Assembly (NCBI GenBank): GCA_963717135.1
Contig: CAVQVN010000009.1
Location: forward strand, 1,054,001 to 1,118,000
Source of the DNA: UBA4744 sp963717135
Lineage (GTDB): Bacteria; Actinomycetota; Acidimicrobiia; Spongiisociales; UBA4744
Direction of reading: 5' to 3'
DNA length: 64,000 nt
Shown here: piece after piece, positions 1-8,301 of the stretch
How the letters are laid out: each line of letters starts with the position of its first letter
How positions within the stretch are numbered: the stretch's first letter is position 1
Made by a program: the position numbers and the translations under genes
Notes under the pieces: model-generated
The model's database searches: none
The model's input: only the letters and a program-made list of their open reading frames with translations
Told to the model about the DNA's origin: nothing

Positions 1-3000
1 CCCCAGTCCAGGTAGTTCTCATGGTCCAGATAGAAATGCTGCCGCCCGGTCAGCGTCCGCCAGGGAACCAGGCGCTCGACGCTCAACGTGAACGGGCTGT
101 AGGCCCGGCCGTGGTTGACGATGGCACTCCAGGTGGGGGTGGTGAGCACCCGGCGCGGCTGGGCGACGATGTCGGAGAAGTTGGTGCGGGCCGATCGGGT
201 TCCCTCGGCGAGGTCGGTGAGCGACAAGCCCGTCTTGGCTTCTTCTGCCTCGAAGGCCCGGAAGGCCAGCTCACCATTGGAGGCCGGGTCGAGCGCCAGG
301 ATCGCCTCGCACACCTCCCGGTCCCATTCGAGCGACGGATAGGGGCGGCCGTTCAACCCGGCCACCTCGATCCGGCGGGGTTGCCGGGAGGCTAATTCGG
401 CATAGGCGTCACCCACCGGGATCTTCAGCCCGTGGGCGGCCACTCCGTTCTTCTCGATCCCCCGGCCCAAAGAAACCATCCGCTCGTAGATCCCGGGCAG
501 GTCGCGCTCGATCACTCTTAACTTGGGCATGGTCTTGCCGGGTACGGCTTCGACCTCGCCGTTGAACCAATCCAGCACCTCCGGCTGAGCCAGTTCGTCC
601 GGCGTGTCGTGCTGGAGAGGCATCATCACCACGTCCTTAAGCGGCTCCGGGAAGTGGGGAGCGGCCAGCTCGGAGACTCGCTTGGCCACGGCCTTGAAGA
701 TCGCCCAATCGGATTTCGATTCCCAGGCCGGCGCCACCGCTGCCTGCATCGGGTTGATGTAGGAATGCATGTCGGTGGTGTTGAGATCGTCCTTCTCGTA
801 CCAGGTGGCGGCCGGCAGAACGATGTCCGAGTAGAGCGCCGAGGTGTCCATCCGGAAGTTGAGGTCGATGACCAGATCCATCTTGCCGATGGGAGCGTCG
901 GGTCGGTAAACCACTTCCTTGACCGTCTCTCCGGCCAGCTCCTCGGCGATGGCATTTGAATGGGTTCCCAGGTAGTGGCGCAGGAAGTATTCGTGTCCTT
1001 TGGCGCTGGTCCCGATGGCGTTGCCCCGCCAGATGAACCAGGTGCGCGGCCAGCTCTCCGGAGCATCGGGATCGTCGATGGCAAACTCGACCTCCCGGCT
1101 CTTCAATCCCTCCACCACGTAGGCGATGATCTCTTCCTCGGTGGTGGCGCCCATCGCCTGAGCCTCTTTGACCAGTTCCAGCGAGTTCTGTTTGAACTGC
1201 GGGAAGAACGGCAGCCATCCCCGGTGGACGGCCCGCACGTTGTGATCGATGGTGTGGTCGTCGAGTGAGGCGTTCTCGGGAACCACGTCGTAGTCGGTGT
1301 AGCCCCGCTCGTAGCGCCACTGGTCGGAATGGACGTAGTGGAACGAAGGGCTGTTCTGCTGGCGAGGCGCCATCCCCCAATCGGCGGCGAAGGCGATAGA
1401 TCCCCACGACGCCTGGTTGACCACTTTCTCCTGACCGACGTAGTGGGCCAGCCCGCCACCGCTGACGCCCACCGACCCGGTCAACATCAAGGCCACGATC
1501 CCGGCCCGGTACAACAGGTTGTTGTGGTACCAATGGTTGGCGCCCGCTCCGATGATGATCATGTTCTTGCCGCGGGTCTTCTCGGCGTTGGCGATCCACT
1601 CCCGGGCGAAACGGATCACGGTGTCACGATGGATGCCCGTGTGGTGTTCCTGCCAGGCGGGCGTGTAGGGAGCGTGCTCATCGTCGTAGCTGCCGGCCAC
1701 GTTGCCGCCCAACCCCTGATCGACTCCGAACTGGGCCATGGTGAGATCGAAGACGGTGGCGACCGCCACCTTTCCTCGGCCGGTCTCGACGTAGCGGACC
1801 GGAACCTGCCGGATGATGGTGGCGCCCGCCGTGAAGTCGTCGAATTCCACTTCGACCGTATCGACGAATGCGCCGGCAAAGGTCAGCTCCGGGTCGAGGG
1901 CCTCGCCGGTCTTCCCGTCGCGCAGTTCGAGGTTCCACTTGCCCTTGTCTTCCTCGGCCCACCGGTAACCAATGGTGCCTTTGGGCATCCGGGCCCGGCC
2001 GGAGGTGCGGTCCCACCAGAGAAGCTTCCAGTCGCCGTGTTCCTCGTCGGCGTACTCGGCGACCTGGTTGGCGCGCAGCATCTTGCCCGGCCGGCGATCG
2101 GCGATCTCCACCAGGAAGGGGAGGTCGGTGTATTGCTTGGTGTACTCCTGGAAGTAGGGGACCTGACGGTCGACGTAACTCTCTTTGAGGATGACGTGAT
2201 CGACGGCCATCCAGAAGGCGGTGTCCTGGCCGGGATGGGCGGGAATCCACCAGTCGGCGTACTTGGCGACCTGCGAGAAATCGGGGCTGAACACCGTCAG
2301 CTTGGCGCCGGCGTGGCGCACCTCGCTGATGAAGTGACAGTCCGGGGTGCGGGTCATGTTGAGGTTGGCGCCCATCACCGCCACAAAGCGGGAGTTGTAC
2401 CAGTCGGCAGACTCATGAACGTCGGTCTGCTCGCCCCAGATCTCCGGGGAAGCGGGCGGCAGGTCGCAGTACCAGTCGTAGAAGCTCATCACTACCCCAC
2501 CCAGCAACGACAAGAAGCGGCTGCCGGCCGCGTAGGAGATTTGCGACATGGCCGGGATCGGCGAAAACCCGATCACCCGGTCCGGGCCGTGTTGCTTGGT
2601 GGTGTGGACCACCGAAGCGGCGGCGATTTCGAGAGCTTCGTCCCAGCGGACCCGGCGGAACCCTCCCTTGCCGCGGGCCTGCTGGTAGCGGGCTCGCTGG
2701 TCCGGGTCGTTCTGGATCGACTGCCAGGCCTCGACCGGATCGTCGAATTCGGCGCGGGCGTCGCGCCACAGATCGAGCAGCGCCCCGCGCACGTACGGGT
2801 ACTTGACCCGGATCGGACTGTACAGGTACCAAGAGAAGCTGATGCCCCGCTGACAACCGCGCGGCTCGTAGGGCGGCAACCCGTCCTCGAGCTGCGGATA
2901 ATCGGTGGCCTGCAGTTCCCAGGTGACAATGCCATCCTTGACAAACACTTCCCATGAGCATGATCCGGTGCAGTTGACGCCGTGGGTGGTTCGAACCCGC

Positions 3001-3083
3001 TTGTCGTGCTGGAACCGGTTGCGGTAGAACTCCTCCCAGCGCCGCTCGGCGGGCGCCTCGGTGTCCTTGATCCAGTCACTCAT
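1..3083 (-). CDS. narG: NarG/NxrA-family nitrate reductase (or nitrite oxidoreductase) alpha subunit, 3' end outside window
   Basis: Molybdopterin-bis-MGD catalytic subunit that reduces nitrate to nitrite, or runs in reverse in nitrite oxidisers. The frame is open from ATG 3083 to the left edge (about 1027 residues seen; the family has about 1200). The FS0 [4Fe-4S] ligands are H34, C38, C42 and C77, with the same spacing as E. coli NarG H49/C53/C57/C92. D207 in WYCDLPPAS corresponds to the Mo ligand D222. The N-terminus has no twin-arginine signal, so a cytoplasm-facing NarG-type enzyme is inferred. The ATG overlaps the stop of the upstream cytochrome c gene by 4 bp (ATGA), indicating translational coupling. 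narH, narJ and narI would be expected beyond the left edge. Reductase versus oxidase direction cannot be settled from this fragment. Confidence 0.95.
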   Translation of the reverse strand, partial: MSDWIKDTEAPAERRWEEFYRNRFQHDKRVRTTHGVNCTGSCSWEVFVKDGIVTWELQATDYPQLEDGLPPYEPRGCQRGISFSWYLYSPIRVKYPYVRGALLDLWRDARAEFDDPVEAWQSIQNDPDQRARYQQARGKGGFRRVRWDEALEIAAASVVHTTKQHGPDRVIGFSPIPAMSQISYAAGSRFLSLLGGVVMSFYDWYCDLPPASPEIWGEQTDVHESADWYNSRFVAVMGANLNMTRTPDCHFISEVRHAGAKLTVFSPDFSQVAKYADWWIPAHPGQDTAFWMAVDHVILKESYVDRQVPYFQEYTKQYTDLPFLVEIADRRPGKMLRANQVAEYADEEHGDWKLLWWDRTSGRARMPKGTIGYRWAEEDKGKWNLELRDGKTGEALDPELTFAGAFVDTVEVEFDDFTAGATIIRQVPVRYVETGRGKVAVATVFDLTMAQFGVDQGLGGNVAGSYDDEHAPYTPAWQEHHTGIHRDTVIRFAREWIANAEKTRGKNMIIIGAGANHWYHNNLLYRAGIVALMLTGSVGVSGGGLAHYVGQEKVVNQASWGSIAFAADWGMAPRQQNSPSFHYVHSDQWRYERGYTDYDVVPENASLDDHTIDHNVRAVHRGWLPFFPQFKQNSLELVKEAQAMGATTEEEIIAYVVEGLKSREVEFAIDDPDAPESWPRTWFIWRGNAIGTSAKGHEYFLRHYLGTHSNAIAEELAGETVKEVVYRPDAPIGKMDLVIDLNFRMDTSALYSDIVLPAATWYEKDDLNTTDMHSYINPMQAAVAPAWESKSDWAIFKAVAKRVSELAAPHFPEPLKDVVMMPLQHDTPDELAQPEVLDWFNGEVEAVPGKTMPKLRVIERDLPGIYERMVSLGRGIEKNGVAAHGLKIPVGDAYAELASRQPRRIEVAGLNGRPYPSLEWDREVCEAILALDPASNGELAFRAFEAEEAKTGLSLTDLAEGTRSARTNFSDIVAQPRRVLTTPTWSAIVNHGRAYSPFTLSVERLVPWRTLTGRQHFYLDHENYLDW

Positions 3084-3874
3084 GATCTGCTCCTCAGTTG
3101 GCGGAGGTAGTTGACTCGATTGCGTTTGGGGAAGAAGTACATCAGGCCGAGCAAAATGGCCGCCCCCACCAGGCCAAAGATCCACAGCAGGTCGACCTGG
3201 ACCAGCGTCTGAGTACTGATCGAGCCGAAGAAGGCGGCCAGGTCGGCCCGTTCCTGGTCGGTGAGAGCCTTCCCATCGAACACCGGCTGCATCGTCACCG
3301 AAGGTGGGTTGGCCAGCGTGGCGGCAACGGCTTCGGTGCCGCCGTAACGCTGGGCCAGGTCGGTCAGATCTGGTCCCAGGGTGGGTCCCCCCAGGTTGGT
3401 GTGAGTGCCGGCCGAGTGGCAGGCATGGCAGGCCGGGCCGCCGTTTTCGAGACCGACCCGGCCCAGGAATAGCTTCTCACCGACCGAAGCGCCGCCCTCG
3501 CCGACCGGAGCGAGGTCGGCGGGGATGAACACCCCGGCCTGGATATAGGCAATCACCGCATCGATCTCGGCGTCGCCGAGTTGCGCCTGAGCCGGCATCT
3601 CGGCATCGAAGATGACCCCGTTGACGTCGATCGGACCGGTCTTCCCTTCCCGGATCACAGTGGCGACATAGGCCGCATCCTGGATGTTCGGGTTGTCGAG
3701 GAGGGGCGGGAACGACCCGGGTACCCCGGTGCCGGTCCCCTGGTGACAGGCGGCGCAATTGGCCAAATAGACCTCTCGCCCGTCGGGTCCCTCCTGGGCG
3801 CCAACCGTCGACGGAAGCCACACGGCAGCCGCCAGTGCTCCAACGATCAGCGCCAGCTGCATCGACCGTCTCAT
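3080..3874 (-). CDS. Membrane-anchored dihaem cytochrome c, partner of NarG
   Basis: A 264-residue c-type cytochrome. It has an N-terminal signal segment (about residues 5-26), two CXXCH haem sites (C40-H44 and C149-H153), candidate axial Met ligands M93 and M195, and a C-terminal membrane helix (about 229-248) followed by a basic tail. Two tandem cytochrome c domains facing outward are therefore likely. A strong GGAGG precedes the start. It lies directly upstream of narG with a 4-bp overlap. A cytochrome c gene in this position is known from Thermus nar operons (NarC) and from Nitrobacter-type nxr operons, so it probably exchanges electrons between the periplasmic side and the membrane subunit of the complex. 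Confidence 0.9.
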   Translation of the reverse strand: MRRSMQLALIVGALAAAVWLPSTVGAQEGPDGREVYLANCAACHQGTGTGVPGSFPPLLDNPNIQDAAYVATVIREGKTGPIDVNGVIFDAEMPAQAQLGDAEIDAVIAYIQAGVFIPADLAPVGEGGASVGEKLFLGRVGLENGGPACHACHSAGTHTNLGGPTLGPDLTDLAQRYGGTEAVAATLANPPSVTMQPVFDGKALTDQERADLAAFFGSISTQTLVQVDLLWIFGLVGAAILLGLMYFFPKRNRVNYLRQLRSRS

Positions 3875-3942
3875 GTGGTTCCGCCTCCCTCTCGGTTCTC
3901 TGGGAAAGGACTCATCACACTGCTTGATCCCCGTGACCGCGT

Positions 3943-4449
3943 CTATTTCTTTCTCACTTTCTCCCCCCGGGCCAACCGGGGCGTCGCCACTCGACGGGCG
4001 GGCGTCTCGGCCGCTTGCTCATGGATACCGGCGTCCATCTCCTCCGCACTGTTCGCCAGATCGGCAAACGTCGTCGCCGCCAGCCGGGCTGCCAGAGCGT
4101 TCTGGGCCTCGGCCCAGGGTATGTGCACCGGGCAGGAGTCCTCCCACGAGCACGGCCCGCCCCGTAACACGCAAGACTCGAGCATGATCGGCCCCTCGGC
4201 GGCTTCGACCACTTCTAGCAGGGTGATCTCCTCCGGGGCTCGGGCGAGGGTGTAACCGCCGCTGGGGCCCGCCACGGCGTCGAGGAGACCGTTCTGGACC
4301 AGATTGGCGAGGATCTGGGTGAGGTAGCGAAGCGGAATATCCATCTCACCGGCGATCTCGCGGGCTTTGCGGCGATCACCGTGATGGCGGGCAAGATCGA
4401 GTACGGCCCTCACCGTGTAATCGCCCTTACGCCCGAGAGACGCCTGCAT
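3943..4449 (-). CDS. Rrf2-family Fe-S transcription regulator (NsrR/IscR-like)
   Basis: 168 residues with an N-terminal winged helix (KGDYTVRAVLDLA... RYLTQILANL...PSGGY) and three conserved cysteines C93, C100 and C106 that would bind an [Fe-S] cluster, as in NsrR, IscR and RsrR. The C-terminal 25 residues are a basic extension. It is the first gene of the minus-strand nar locus: only 68 bp separate it from the cytochrome c gene, so Rrf2, cytochrome c and narG may form one transcript. The spacing of -10 to start (8 nt) suggests a nearly leaderless mRNA. NO or redox sensing is inferred from family and context. Confidence 0.88.
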   Translation of the reverse strand: MQASLGRKGDYTVRAVLDLARHHGDRRKAREIAGEMDIPLRYLTQILANLVQNGLLDAVAGPSGGYTLARAPEEITLLEVVEAAEGPIMLESCVLRGGPCSWEDSCPVHIPWAEAQNALAARLAATTFADLANSAEEMDAGIHEQAAETPARRVATPRLARGEKVRKK

Positions 4450-4457
4450 GGTCCTAC

Positions 4458-4485
4458 AGCATAGTCCTTAACGTTTAGGACGCAA
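4458..4485 (-). promoter_or_regulatory. rrf2 promoter with embedded 18-bp palindromic operator
   Basis: On the minus strand, -35 TTGCGT (4480-4485) and -10 TATGCT (4458-4463) are 16 bp apart. The spacer is occupied by the near-perfect palindrome GTCCTTAACGTTTAGGAC (4464-4481), symmetric at 16 of 18 positions. This placement is typical of an autorepressor site. It also lies just upstream of the divergent narK promoter. Confidence 0.65.
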
Positions 4486-4486
4486 C

Positions 4487-4515
4487 TTGACGTTTATGTC
4501 GCGATCCACTATCAA
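4487..4515 (+). promoter_or_regulatory. narK promoter
   Basis: TTGACG (4487-4492) and TATCAA (4510-4515) are 17 bp apart. This would give a leader of about 85 nt before the narK ATG, which has its own ribosome-binding site (AAAGGAG). The Rrf2-type palindrome ends 5 bp upstream of the -35 box. Confidence 0.55.
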
Positions 4516-4607
4516 ACAGTCAGCGGACGTCGACCGGGAGGTGCCGGTGCAGATCCCGGTGACCAGTAGTCGGCGATCCGGAGACATCTCGTTTCAAAGG
4601 AGAGGAA

Positions 4608-6224
4608 ATGAGCCAGGCCGGTCGGTCGTCGTCCCCCGCTGAAGCACCGCCGAAATTGCTCGACTTCAAACAAGAGCGCATCAGGACCCTGCACTACACG
4701 TGGATCGCCTTTTTCATGACGTTCTACGTCTGGTTCAACATGGCGCCGATGGCGACCACCATGCTGGATTCGGTCGGGTGGCTGACCGAGGAGCACATCA
4801 AGATCCTGCTGATCGCCAACGTGGCGTTGACAATCCCGGCCCGCATCATCGTGGGGGCGCTCATCGACCGGTTCGGTGCCCGGGTCGTCTTCTCCGGGTT
4901 GATGATCGTCATGGCCCTTCCGGCTCTGGCGTTCGTTCTGGCCGGCTCGTTCATGCAGATGCTGATCGCCCGCCTGGTGCTCAGCTCGGTGGGGGCCGGT
5001 TTTGTCATCGGCATCAAGATGGTTGCCCAGTGGTTCCCGCCCAAGTACATCGGACGGGCCGAGGGCTTCTACGCCGGATGGGGCAACTTCGGGTCCGCCT
5101 TTGCCGCCATGACCCTGCCCTGGTTTGCCATCACCGTCATGGACGGCTGGTTCGGTCTCGGCGACAACGCCTGGCGCTGGGCGCTGGGGGTCAACGGATT
5201 CGTCATGGGCGCCTACGGGGTCATGTACTACTTCCTGGTCCGGGACGTCCCCAAAGGTGAACATCTGCACAAAGCCAAGAAGACCGAACCGATGATGGTC
5301 ACGTCCTACGGCGATCTCATCCAGTACCTCGTCTGGTCCTTTCCCCTCATGGGAGCGCTCGGTGTCCTGGCCTGGCGAATCAGCAACGTGAAGATCGACG
5401 GCGAGGCGGTGCTATCCGGTGGCGCCCTGATCGGGATCTACGGCCTGCTCCTGCTGGTTTACGCCGTGCATGTCGTCAAGACCCTGCAGATCAACCTGCC
5501 CTATTTGCGAGCCGGCGTCCCCGAGGACGAGAAGTACCACTGGGGCAGCGTCGCCGCGTTGAACAGCACGTACTTCGCCAACTTCGGAGCGGAACTGGCG
5601 GTTGTCTCGATGCTGCCCGCCTTTTACGAAAACACGTTCAAGCCGCTACTGGGTAGTGACGGCACACCGTTGGTGACCGCCACCGTGGCCGGAGTGGTGG
5701 CGGCGTCATTCGCCTTCGTCAATCTTGGGGCCCGCCCCCTGGGTGGCTACCTCTCGGACCGCATGTCCAACCGGAAGCGAACCATGTTGATCTATATGGT
5801 CGGGATCGCGATCGGATTCTTGCTGATGGGGTTCATCGGCCGGTGGGGCGGCGGGGTCGACGCCGATGGGCTTCGTACCGTGGTCCCCATGTTCGGAGGG
5901 GTCGCCTGGCTGGCCGTGGCCGTGGCCATCACCATCTTCGCCTCGACGTTCGTGCAGGGGGCCGAGGGCGCCACGTTCGCCATCATCCCCATGATCAACA
6001 AACGGATGACCGGCCAGATCGCCGGCATGGCAGGCGCCTACGGCAACGTCGGGGCGGTCATCTATCTGGTGCTCTTCTCGCTGGTCGACGCCAAGACCTT
6101 CTTCTTCATCCTGGCGGGAGGGGCAACTCTCAGTTTCATCGTGACGTTCTTCATGCTCGAGGAGCCGAAAGGTTCCTTCGAAGAGGTATTCATCCACGAT
6201 GCGGAAGGACGGCTGGAGGCCTAG
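4608..6224 (+). CDS. narK: NarK-type nitrate/nitrite MFS transporter (first copy)
   Basis: A 538-residue major facilitator protein with about 12 membrane segments. The NNP-family landmarks are present: an Arg in TM2 (R79 in LTIPARIIVGALIDRFG), a Gly/Asn-rich signature in the N lobe (AEGFYAGWGNFGSAFAAMTL) and a second in the C lobe (GMAGAYGNVGAVIYL). It would take up nitrate or exchange nitrate and nitrite for the NarG complex. It is divergent from the Rrf2-cytochrome c-narG genes and followed after 54 bp by a second, clearly different NarK. Paired transporters of two subtypes are known in denitrifiers (for example fused NarK1-NarK2 in Paracoccus). Which copy is symporter and which antiporter is not decided here. 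Confidence 0.9.
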   Translation: MSQAGRSSSPAEAPPKLLDFKQERIRTLHYTWIAFFMTFYVWFNMAPMATTMLDSVGWLTEEHIKILLIANVALTIPARIIVGALIDRFGARVVFSGLMIVMALPALAFVLAGSFMQMLIARLVLSSVGAGFVIGIKMVAQWFPPKYIGRAEGFYAGWGNFGSAFAAMTLPWFAITVMDGWFGLGDNAWRWALGVNGFVMGAYGVMYYFLVRDVPKGEHLHKAKKTEPMMVTSYGDLIQYLVWSFPLMGALGVLAWRISNVKIDGEAVLSGGALIGIYGLLLLVYAVHVVKTLQINLPYLRAGVPEDEKYHWGSVAALNSTYFANFGAELAVVSMLPAFYENTFKPLLGSDGTPLVTATVAGVVAASFAFVNLGARPLGGYLSDRMSNRKRTMLIYMVGIAIGFLLMGFIGRWGGGVDADGLRTVVPMFGGVAWLAVAVAITIFASTFVQGAEGATFAIIPMINKRMTGQIAGMAGAYGNVGAVIYLVLFSLVDAKTFFFILAGGATLSFIVTFFMLEEPKGSFEEVFIHDAEGRLEA

Positions 6225-6278
6225 AGGTGAATCAGCACGGCGGGCGCAAAACCCCCTCGACCCGGGAGAGGAACAGGA

Positions 6279-7880
6279 ATGGCTGATATCTACGAGTGGG
6301 ACGTCGAGAACGAGGAATTCTGGGAGAGTACCGGCAAGAAGATCGCCAAACGAAACCTCTGGATTTCGATCCCCAGCCTGCTGTGTGGTTTCGCCGTCTG
6401 GCTCTACTGGAGCGTCATCACCGTACAGATGCTCAACCTGGGGTTCCCGTTCACCAATGCCCAGCTGTTCACGTTGTCGGCGATCGCCGGTCTGACCGGC
6501 GCCAGTTTCCGCATCCCCAGCAGCTTCCTCATCCGGATCGCCGGCGGACGGAACACGGTGGTCTTCACCACCGCCCTGCTGATGATCCCGGCGGCCGGGA
6601 CCGGCTTTGCTCTACTGTCTCCGGACACGCCTTTGTGGGTCTTCCAGGTGCTGGCCTTCCTGTCAGGGTTTGGTGGCGGGAACTTCGCCTCCTCCATGTC
6701 CAATATCAGCTTCTTCTACCCGAAGCGCATGCAGGGATTGTCGCTGGGACTGAACGCCGGCCTGGGCAACGCCGGAGTCACGACCATGCAAGTGCTGATC
6801 CCGGTGGTGATGACCTTCGGGCTCTTCGGGGGTGGATCTCTGATTCTGGAGACAACCTCGGGGACCCTGATCGGCCAGATCGCCGCCGGGTCTGAAACCT
6901 GGATCCACAATGCCGGGTTTGTTTGGCTGCTCATCCTCGTTCCGCTCGCCTTCCTGGGCTGGTTCAAAATGGACAACATCCGGGCCGAGCATGTCTCCCC
7001 CCACATCGGCTCACCGCTCAACTCGTTTCTCAAGATCAGCGGCATGCTGGGTTTGGCGTCGATCCCCGCCGCCATCGGCCTCTTCGTGATCCTCCCCTCC
7101 CCGACCGGTCTGGGCTGGACCTGGGCGAAGTACCCGATCATTGCGCTGGTCATCTGGGGCACCGTGCTCCTCCTCAAGCAGCTGCGGGGTGAGCTGAAAC
7201 CCAATCTGGAACGGCAGTTCAAGATCTTCAAGAACAAGCACACCTGGATCATGAGTGTCATCTACACGATGACCTTCGGGAGTTTCATCGGCTACTCGGC
7301 CGGGTTCGCCCTGGCCATCAAGGTCATCTTCGGTTTTCAGCACGTGCTGGTGGACGGGGTGATGACCCACGACCTCGTGAACCCCGATGGCCCTTCCGCC
7401 TTGACCTTCGCCTGGATGGGGCCCTTCATCGGGGCCTTCATCCGCCCGGTCGGCGGCTGGATCGCCGACAAGGTGGGCGGGGCCAAAGTGACCCAGTGGG
7501 TATCGGTCACCATGATCGTCAGCGCCCTGGGGGTGGCCTACTTCATGAAACAGGCGTATCAGTCGGCGACCCCTGAGGACTTCTTCGTGCCGTTCTTCCT
7601 TCTGTTTCTGGTCCTGTTCGCAGCCACGGGAGTCGGCAACGGATCGACCTTCCGCACCATCGCCGTCGTCTTCGACCAGGAACAGGCCGGCCCGGTGCTG
7701 GGGTGGACCTCGGCGGTGGCCGCCTACGGAGCCTTCGTGGTCCCCCAGGAGTTCGGCGAGCAGATCACCAAGACGACCCCGGAAATCGCCCTGTATGCGT
7801 TCGCCGCGTTCTACATCATCTGCCTGGTCCTGAACTGGTGGTACTACCTGGGCCCCAAAGCCGAATTCAAGAACCCGTAA
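6279..7880 (+). CDS. narK: NarK-type nitrate/nitrite MFS transporter (second copy)
   Basis: A 533-residue MFS protein of the NarK/NarU subtype. Substrate-binding R78 lies in the TM2 motif GLTGASFRIPSSF, and the first nitrate signature is SGFGGGNFASSMSNISFFYP followed by a Gly/Asn-rich stretch (GLNAGLGNAG). It is a distinct subtype from the preceding narK rather than a recent duplicate: the two align only at family motifs. It carries an extended loop around residues 175-205 and 55-60 C-lobe residues between TM segments. Probably nitrate/nitrite antiport, co-transcribed with the upstream narK. Confidence 0.9.
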   Translation: MADIYEWDVENEEFWESTGKKIAKRNLWISIPSLLCGFAVWLYWSVITVQMLNLGFPFTNAQLFTLSAIAGLTGASFRIPSSFLIRIAGGRNTVVFTTALLMIPAAGTGFALLSPDTPLWVFQVLAFLSGFGGGNFASSMSNISFFYPKRMQGLSLGLNAGLGNAGVTTMQVLIPVVMTFGLFGGGSLILETTSGTLIGQIAAGSETWIHNAGFVWLLILVPLAFLGWFKMDNIRAEHVSPHIGSPLNSFLKISGMLGLASIPAAIGLFVILPSPTGLGWTWAKYPIIALVIWGTVLLLKQLRGELKPNLERQFKIFKNKHTWIMSVIYTMTFGSFIGYSAGFALAIKVIFGFQHVLVDGVMTHDLVNPDGPSALTFAWMGPFIGAFIRPVGGWIADKVGGAKVTQWVSVTMIVSALGVAYFMKQAYQSATPEDFFVPFFLLFLVLFAATGVGNGSTFRTIAVVFDQEQAGPVLGWTSAVAAYGAFVVPQEFGEQITKTTPEIALYAFAAFYIICLVLNWWYYLGPKAEFKNP

Positions 7881-7887
7881 GCTCGCC

Positions 7888-8205
7888 CTACCTGGCCGAC
7901 AGCACCTCCCCGATCCATCCGAGGGCGGCCACGGCGGTGGGGAACCCGCACGTGGAGATGGCGGACAGGCCCACCTGGTTGATCTGGTCGGCAGTCGCCC
8001 CCGCCTCCAGGGCTTTACGGACGTTGGATTTCACCGCCCCTTCGGCCATCGCTCCCACGGCGATGCCGAGCTTGACCAGACGTCCGGTGCGTTCGTCGAG
8101 GGATCCGGCTGCATCGACGGCGGCCCCGAGGCCATCCAGGGCAGCCGCTACCCCCGGGTAGGTGTCGCGAAAACTCGTGTAGGGCTTGGGCAGGTATTCG
8201 GTCAT
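7888..8205 (-). CDS. Carboxymuconolactone decarboxylase/AhpD-fold protein lacking the CXXC
   Basis: 105 residues starting at the ATG preceded by GAGGAG; the frame is open 26 codons further upstream but without a ribosome-binding site. The CMD helical fold is recognisable (RTGRLVKLGIAVGAMAEGAVKSN... and a C-terminal GFPTAVAALGWI). At the position where AhpD-like proteins carry the redox CXXC there is EGAVKSN, so peroxidase activity of the AhpD type is unlikely. It is convergent with narK, so probably not part of that operon. Function unknown. Confidence 0.75.
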   Translation of the reverse strand: MTEYLPKPYTSFRDTYPGVAAALDGLGAAVDAAGSLDERTGRLVKLGIAVGAMAEGAVKSNVRKALEAGATADQINQVGLSAISTCGFPTAVAALGWIGEVLSAR

Positions 8206-8301
8206 GAAGCTCCTCAGGTCTATGCCTGGTGAGGTTACCGGAGGAGGCCCACCGTTCCCTTCTCCGCTAACTTCCCCTCTCATGTTCTGGTCGATCTCAC
8301 T

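Noticed and set aside
1329..2957. Plus-strand 542-codon frame in the left part
   Set aside because: Antisense to narG, whose cluster ligands and Mo-ligand motif are intact on the minus strand.
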